Positions 6,481 through 9,143 of a stretch of DNA of 9,143 nucleotides are shown piece by piece; within the stretch, counting starts at the first letter, position 1, and each line of letters starts with the position of its first letter. The notes below the pieces were generated by a model. That model had not been told where the DNA came from. It made no database searches and saw only the letters and a program-made list of their open reading frames with translations. The stretch is taken from the NCBI GenBank assembly GCA_017396865.1, contig JAFQKO010000061.1, positions 1-9,143 of the forward strand, given 5' to 3'. A program made the translations under genes and the position numbers. The stretch comes from Clostridia bacterium. GTDB lineage: Bacteria > Bacillota_A > Clostridia > Oscillospirales > QAKW01.

Positions 6481-7391
6481 TTTTGCTCCTCCTCTCCCTG
6501 GGGCTTTCTGCCGGTGACCGCCAAAAAGACGTCGTCCATCTTGCCCTTGATCAGCTCATAATCGGTGAACAGCGCGGGATCGGCGACGATCAGCTTGGTT
6601 GCGGCGGCGGTATCGGGCAGGGCGATGCGATAACCGTCCCGCACCGCTTCATAGGGATAGCCCAACGCCTGCACCTGTGGCTCCTCCACCCCGTAGAGGG
6701 TGAGAAAATCCCCGCTATAGGTATTCTTCAGCTCCAGCGGCGTTCCCTCCGCCACCACCTTGCCCTGATCGATGATGACCACGTAATCGGCATCGGCGGC
6801 CTCCTCCATATAATGGGTGGTGAGCAAAACGGTCATCCCCTGCTCACGGCGCAGGGTGTCGATCACCGCCCAGATGGTTTTGCGGGTTTGGGGATCGAGG
6901 CCGGTGGTCGGCTCGTCTAAAATCAGAATTTTGGGTTGGTGGAGCAGCGCGCGGGCGATATCCACCTTACGTTTCTGCCCGCCCGAAAGCTTGCCCAAAG
7001 GCCGGTTTAACAATTCCTTCATGTCCAGCAGATCGCAAAGCGCCTCCAACCGCTCGGCAAAAGCCTTGCCGTGGATGCCGTAGAGGGCAGCGCGACCCGC
7101 CAGATTATCCTTCACGGTGAGAGGCTGATCCAGAGCCGAGGCCTGAAACACCACGCCAAGCGCCCGCTTGACCCGATCAGGCTCGCGGTCGGGATCGCAG
7201 CCGTCGATCCGAACCGTGCCGGCGTCCTTGGCCAGCTGGCCGCAGAGAATGGAGATGGTGGTGCTTTTCCCTGCACCATTGACCCCCAAAAAGGCGAACA
7301 GCTCCCCCTCTTTGACCTTAAAGCTGATATCCTGCACCGCCTTGACCTCGCCAAAGGCTTTATGCAGACCGTTGATCTCTATAATGTTCAT
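6477..7391 (-). CDS. ABC transporter ATP-binding protein (DrrA/CcmA type)
   Basis: 304-residue ATPase that powers the neighbouring ABC-2 permease. Walker A GVNGAGKST at 36-44 (Val where Pro is commoner), Q-loop Q83 in VFQAS, signature LSGGQKRKV from 135, Walker B ILILDEPTTGLD at 155-166, and switch H193 in LTTHYMEEA. Residues after about 210 form the small C-terminal domain usual for drug and lipid exporters of this class. I set the start at ATG 7391-7389, preceded by GGAGGAG and overlapping the tetR stop as ATGA. An upstream in-frame TTG at 7412 would add only a seven-residue, Arg-rich stretch (MPWRRNE) that is really the ribosome binding site. Middle gene of the tetR-ATPase-permease operon. 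Confidence 0.94.
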   Translation of the reverse strand: MNIIEINGLHKAFGEVKAVQDISFKVKEGELFAFLGVNGAGKSTTISILCGQLAKDAGTVRIDGCDPDREPDRVKRALGVVFQASALDQPLTVKDNLAGRAALYGIHGKAFAERLEALCDLLDMKELLNRPLGKLSGGQKRKVDIARALLHQPKILILDEPTTGLDPQTRKTIWAVIDTLRREQGMTVLLTTHYMEEAADADYVVIIDQGKVVAEGTPLELKNTYSGDFLTLYGVEEPQVQALGYPYEAVRDGYRIALPDTAAATKLIVADPALFTDYELIKGKMDDVFLAVTGRKPQGEEEQK

Positions 7392-7942
7392 TTCGTTTCT
7401 CCTCCATGGCAATGCTTCAAGCCCATAAACAGATCGGTGAGCATCGCCGCGATCATTTCCATATCCAATCGGCAGTAGCCCGTTGCCAGCATCACGGCAA
7501 AGCCGTGCACCGCGCCCCAGATCTCCAGATGGAAAACCTCCGCCTTTTCACGGGCAATGCCCGCCGCACGGCAGGCCGCTTCAATATCTGCCGCCGCCCG
7601 CTCGTTGCTCTCGCTTCCGCGATCCTGCATGAACAGCAGCTTAAAAAGATTCTTTTCCTCGGCGGCAAAGCGGATATAGGCCATCCCCATCGCCTTAAAA
7701 GGCGGATACTTCTCTGCCGCCAATTCCCGCTCGCGGTAGGCATAATATGCGCTCCATCCCTCGCGGATCACTGCGTCCCGCAGCGCCTCCATATTCTCAA
7801 AGGCGGTAAAGATCGGGCGGGCGGAGGTGCCCAGTGCCGCCGCCAAGTCCCGCGCGGTCAGCCGCTCGGCCCCCTGCTTGCGCACCAATGCAACGGCGGC
7901 CGCAAGGATCTCTTCTCGCTTGAATTTCGGTTTTGGTGGCAT
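7388..7942 (-). CDS. TetR-family transcriptional regulator with WHG-type C-terminal domain
   Basis: 184 residues. The N-terminal helix-turn-helix spans about 8-55 (EEILAAAVALVRKQG, then LTARDLAAALGTSARPIFTAFENMEAL). The C-terminal ligand and dimer domain contains IWGAVHGFAVML, matching the W...HG motif that names the WHG/TetR_C_33 group. Start ATG 7942-7940 follows a strong AAGGAGGAG about five bases upstream. It is the first gene of its operon, with the ATPase overlapping by ATGA. Overlapping palindromes sit between its promoter and its start codon, so it very probably represses itself and the exporter, released by a ligand that may be the exported compound (family knowledge plus inference). 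Confidence 0.93.
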   Translation of the reverse strand: MPPKPKFKREEILAAAVALVRKQGAERLTARDLAAALGTSARPIFTAFENMEALRDAVIREGWSAYYAYRERELAAEKYPPFKAMGMAYIRFAAEEKNLFKLLFMQDRGSESNERAAADIEAACRAAGIAREKAEVFHLEIWGAVHGFAVMLATGYCRLDMEMIAAMLTDLFMGLKHCHGGETK

Positions 7943-7958
7943 TGAGCTCCTCCTTTAA

Positions 7959-7977
7959 GCAACATATGTTGCGCAAC
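7959..7977. promoter_or_regulatory. TetR operator: overlapping palindromes
   Basis: GCAACATATGTTGC (7959-7972) is a perfect 14-bp palindrome, and GTTGCGCAAC (7968-7977) is a second perfect palindrome sharing five bases with it. GCAAC at 7973-7977 is followed by GTTTG, an imperfect third mirror arm. The array lies directly downstream of the -10 of the tetR promoter and before its ribosome binding site, the classic place for TetR autorepression. The overlap may allow two dimers to bind. Confidence 0.8.
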
Positions 7978-7986
7978 GTTTGTTTT

Positions 7987-8015
7987 ATCATAACCCAAAA
8001 ACCGCGAAATGTCAA
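7987..8015 (-). promoter_or_regulatory. SigA promoter of the tetR-ABC operon
   Basis: Minus strand: perfect -35 TTGACA (8015-8010), 17-bp spacer, -10 TATGAT (7992-7987). Predicted start near 7980, just before the operator palindromes. The strongest promoter in the window by match, as expected for one held down by a repressor. Confidence 0.88.
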
Positions 8016-8024
8016 GGAAAAATG

Positions 8025-8052
8025 TTGCCAATCGCAAAAATCATGTTATAAT
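8025..8052 (+). promoter_or_regulatory. SigA promoter of the HAD-PHP unit
   Basis: -35 TTGCCA (8025-8030), 16-bp spacer, -10 TATAAT (8047-8052) with an extended TGT. ATGTTGC at 8022-8028, overlapping the -35, matches the TetR operator arm at 7966-7972, so the neighbouring regulator might also touch this promoter. Confidence 0.8.
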
Positions 8053-8074
8053 AAAAGATAAAGAAGGTGAATGA

Positions 8075-8737
8075 ATGAAGTTCAAAGGCGTTATTTTTGA
8101 TTTTAACGGTACGTTGTTTTTTGATTCCGAGATGCACGAGCGAGCATGGCAGGAGGTCAGCGTTGCATTGTTTGACCGCCCCATTCCGACAGCGGAATAT
8201 CGGGAGCATCTCAACGGCCGCTGTAATCGGCTGATCGTGGAGTATCTCTTGGAGGGAAAGTTCACCGAAGAGGACGTGACCCGTGCCGAGATTGCCAAAG
8301 AGGAGCGCTATCGCGTTCTCTGCCGCGAGACCCCCGGCTTCATTCGGTTCACCAAGGGTGCAGAAGCGCTGTTTGATACCCTGAAAGCCCAAGGCATCCC
8401 CATGGCGATCGCCACCGCCTCGGAGATCTCCAACGTGGAATTTTACTGGAAGGAATTTGATCTTGCCCGCTGGTTCACCCGCGACCGCATCATCTATTCC
8501 GACGGCACCCTGCCGATGAAGCCCGCGCCCGATATATATCTGGCGGCCGCCGCGCGGCTGGGGCTCTCCCCCGCCGAGGTGCTGGTTTTTGAGGATTCCA
8601 ATACCGGCCTGCAGGCGGCAAGGAATGCAAAGGTCGGCCGCCTTTATGCCATCACCGGCGGGGACGACACCGCCTTCGGGCGGGAGCTGGCCGACGAAGC
8701 CATCCCCGACTTTACTTATTTTAATCCGGAGGAATAA
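8075..8737 (+). CDS. HAD-IA family hydrolase (beta-phosphoglucomutase-like) with DFNGT motif
   Basis: 220-residue haloacid dehalogenase superfamily protein with a helical cap (about 17-90), the layout of phosphoglycolate phosphatase and beta-phosphoglucomutase. Motif I reads IFDFNGTLFFDS: nucleophile D9 is present, but the second Asp, the usual general acid/base, is N11. Motif II is AIATAS (T114, S116), motif III K149 in MKPAPD, motif IV VFEDSNTG with E173 and D174. The codon for N11 is AAC at 8105-8107, clearly read. This variant should be slower or act on substrates with good leaving groups, or be a specific subfamily; I recall DFNGT in Clostridia homologues but cannot check. ATG 8075 is preceded by AAGGTGA; ATG 8071 opens only a very short other frame. 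First gene of a unit with a PHP gene 2 bp downstream. Confidence 0.88.
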   Translation: MKFKGVIFDFNGTLFFDSEMHERAWQEVSVALFDRPIPTAEYREHLNGRCNRLIVEYLLEGKFTEEDVTRAEIAKEERYRVLCRETPGFIRFTKGAEALFDTLKAQGIPMAIATASEISNVEFYWKEFDLARWFTRDRIIYSDGTLPMKPAPDIYLAAAARLGLSPAEVLVFEDSNTGLQAARNAKVGRLYAITGGDDTAFGRELADEAIPDFTYFNPEE

Positions 8738-8739
8738 AA

Positions 8740-9143
8740 ATGTATCCGAAGCATACGAAATTTGCCCTTTGGCCGGCGGTCGTACCGGCGCATCAGACCG
8801 CCACGATTACGGTGGTGGCCTGCGAAAACGTCTACCTCCCCAAGGAGGGGGTTGAATATACCCTGCGGATCAACCCGCTCAATGCCGACGCCGTTGATTA
8901 TCACACCGCGCCCCATCGGATCGATTATCCCGTTATCGGCAAAAACGGCGTTCTGACCCTCGATTATGCCTTTGGCGAGGAGGGCGAATATTGGGTGGAT
9001 CTGTTGCTGGAGGGCAAGGTGCTGCAAAAGATGCGGATGTATGCCCTGGAGGAGGATCTCTATGGCTTGCGCCCCTTAAAGGGCGATCTCCACAGCCACA
9101 GCCACCGCTCCGACGGCAAGCACGATCCCGCCGCGCTGGCAGG
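8740..9143 (+). CDS. PHP-domain metallohydrolase with N-terminal extra domain, CehA/McbA-like (3' end outside window)
   Basis: 134 codons visible, open at the window end. ATG 8740 has GGAGG (8728-8732) seven bases upstream, inside the last codons of the HAD gene; two bases separate the genes. Residues 1 to about 110 look like a beta-strand-rich domain (alternating segments such as TATITVVACENV, LTLDYAFGEEGEYWVDLLLEG) with no signal peptide. Then comes GDLHSHSHRSDGKHDP, the first PHP metal motif, with D116, H118, H120 and D125. An accessory beta domain before PHP is typical of CehA/McbA-type metallohydrolases as I know them. The remaining metal ligands are outside the window. It is tightly coupled to a HAD phosphatase, so the two probably act on related phosphorylated compounds. 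Substrate unknown. Confidence 0.85.
   Translation, partial: MYPKHTKFALWPAVVPAHQTATITVVACENVYLPKEGVEYTLRINPLNADAVDYHTAPHRIDYPVIGKNGVLTLDYAFGEEGEYWVDLLLEGKVLQKMRMYALEEDLYGLRPLKGDLHSHSHRSDGKHDPAALA

Noticed and set aside
7392..7412. TTG start giving a longer ABC ATPase
   Set aside because: The extra codons are the ribosome binding site itself, and the ATG at 7391 forms the ATGA overlap with tetR.
1..9143. CRISPR arrays, tRNA or rRNA genes, insertion sequences, phage genes, toxin-antitoxin pairs
   Set aside because: No regularly spaced repeats, cloverleaf-like segments, transposase or integrase motifs, or terminal inverted repeats were seen on either strand.

Overview
The window looks like chromosomal DNA from a moderately GC-rich, low-copy gut-type Clostridia (Oscillospiraceae/Ruminococcaceae-like Bacillota). 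This placement is inferred from strong AGGAGG-type ribosome binding sites, textbook SigA promoters (TTGACA/TATAAT, 16-17 bp spacers, several with extended -10 TGn), intrinsic terminators with U-tracts, and the protein families present. No rRNA, tRNA, CRISPR array or transposase was seen.

Left block (1-1560, minus strand). This holds the 5' two thirds or less of an ftsH gene (cut by the window edge), a MarR regulator 12 bp upstream of it, a well-formed SigA promoter with two MarR-type operator boxes 30 bp apart, and a 31-codon ORF that looks like the stump of a small Clostridia protein. The block is visibly lower in GC (about 44% by hand count over bases 1-900) than the rest (about 55-68% in the lines I sampled). 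It is bounded on the right by a nested intrinsic terminator at 1571-1622, so it reads as a separate unit, possibly acquired.

Middle-left operon (1693-4493, minus strand, promoter 4527-4555). The order is sn-glycerol-1-phosphate dehydrogenase (AraM/EgsA family), a NagD/AraL-type HAD-IIA phosphatase interrupted by a frameshift near 2787-2792, and a RadC-like JAB/JAMM protein. The dehydrogenase plus HAD-IIA pair recalls the araL-araM pair of Bacillus subtilis, here without arabinose genes.

Divergent from this operon is a monocistronic PHP-domain phosphoesterase (4638-5537, plus). Its gene ends at a perfect 16-bp bidirectional hairpin shared with the convergent TetR-ABC operon (7942 down to 5578, minus). 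That operon is TetR (WHG-type C-terminal domain), ABC ATPase and ABC-2 permease, joined by ATGA overlaps. Its promoter carries overlapping palindromes just downstream of the -10, which fits autorepression.

Right block (8075-9143, plus). A HAD-IA hydrolase with DFNGT in place of DxDGT is followed 2 bp later by a second PHP protein with an extra N-terminal domain (CehA/McbA-like), cut by the window end.

Overall, the GC-rich part is dense in phosphoester hydrolases (two HAD, two PHP) around one G1P dehydrogenase and an autoregulated exporter. I see no clear novel defence or mobile system. The best leads are the G1PDH-phosphatase-RadC operon with its frameshift, the MarR-FtsH unit, the TetR operator layout, and the variant motifs in the RadC-like and HAD proteins.
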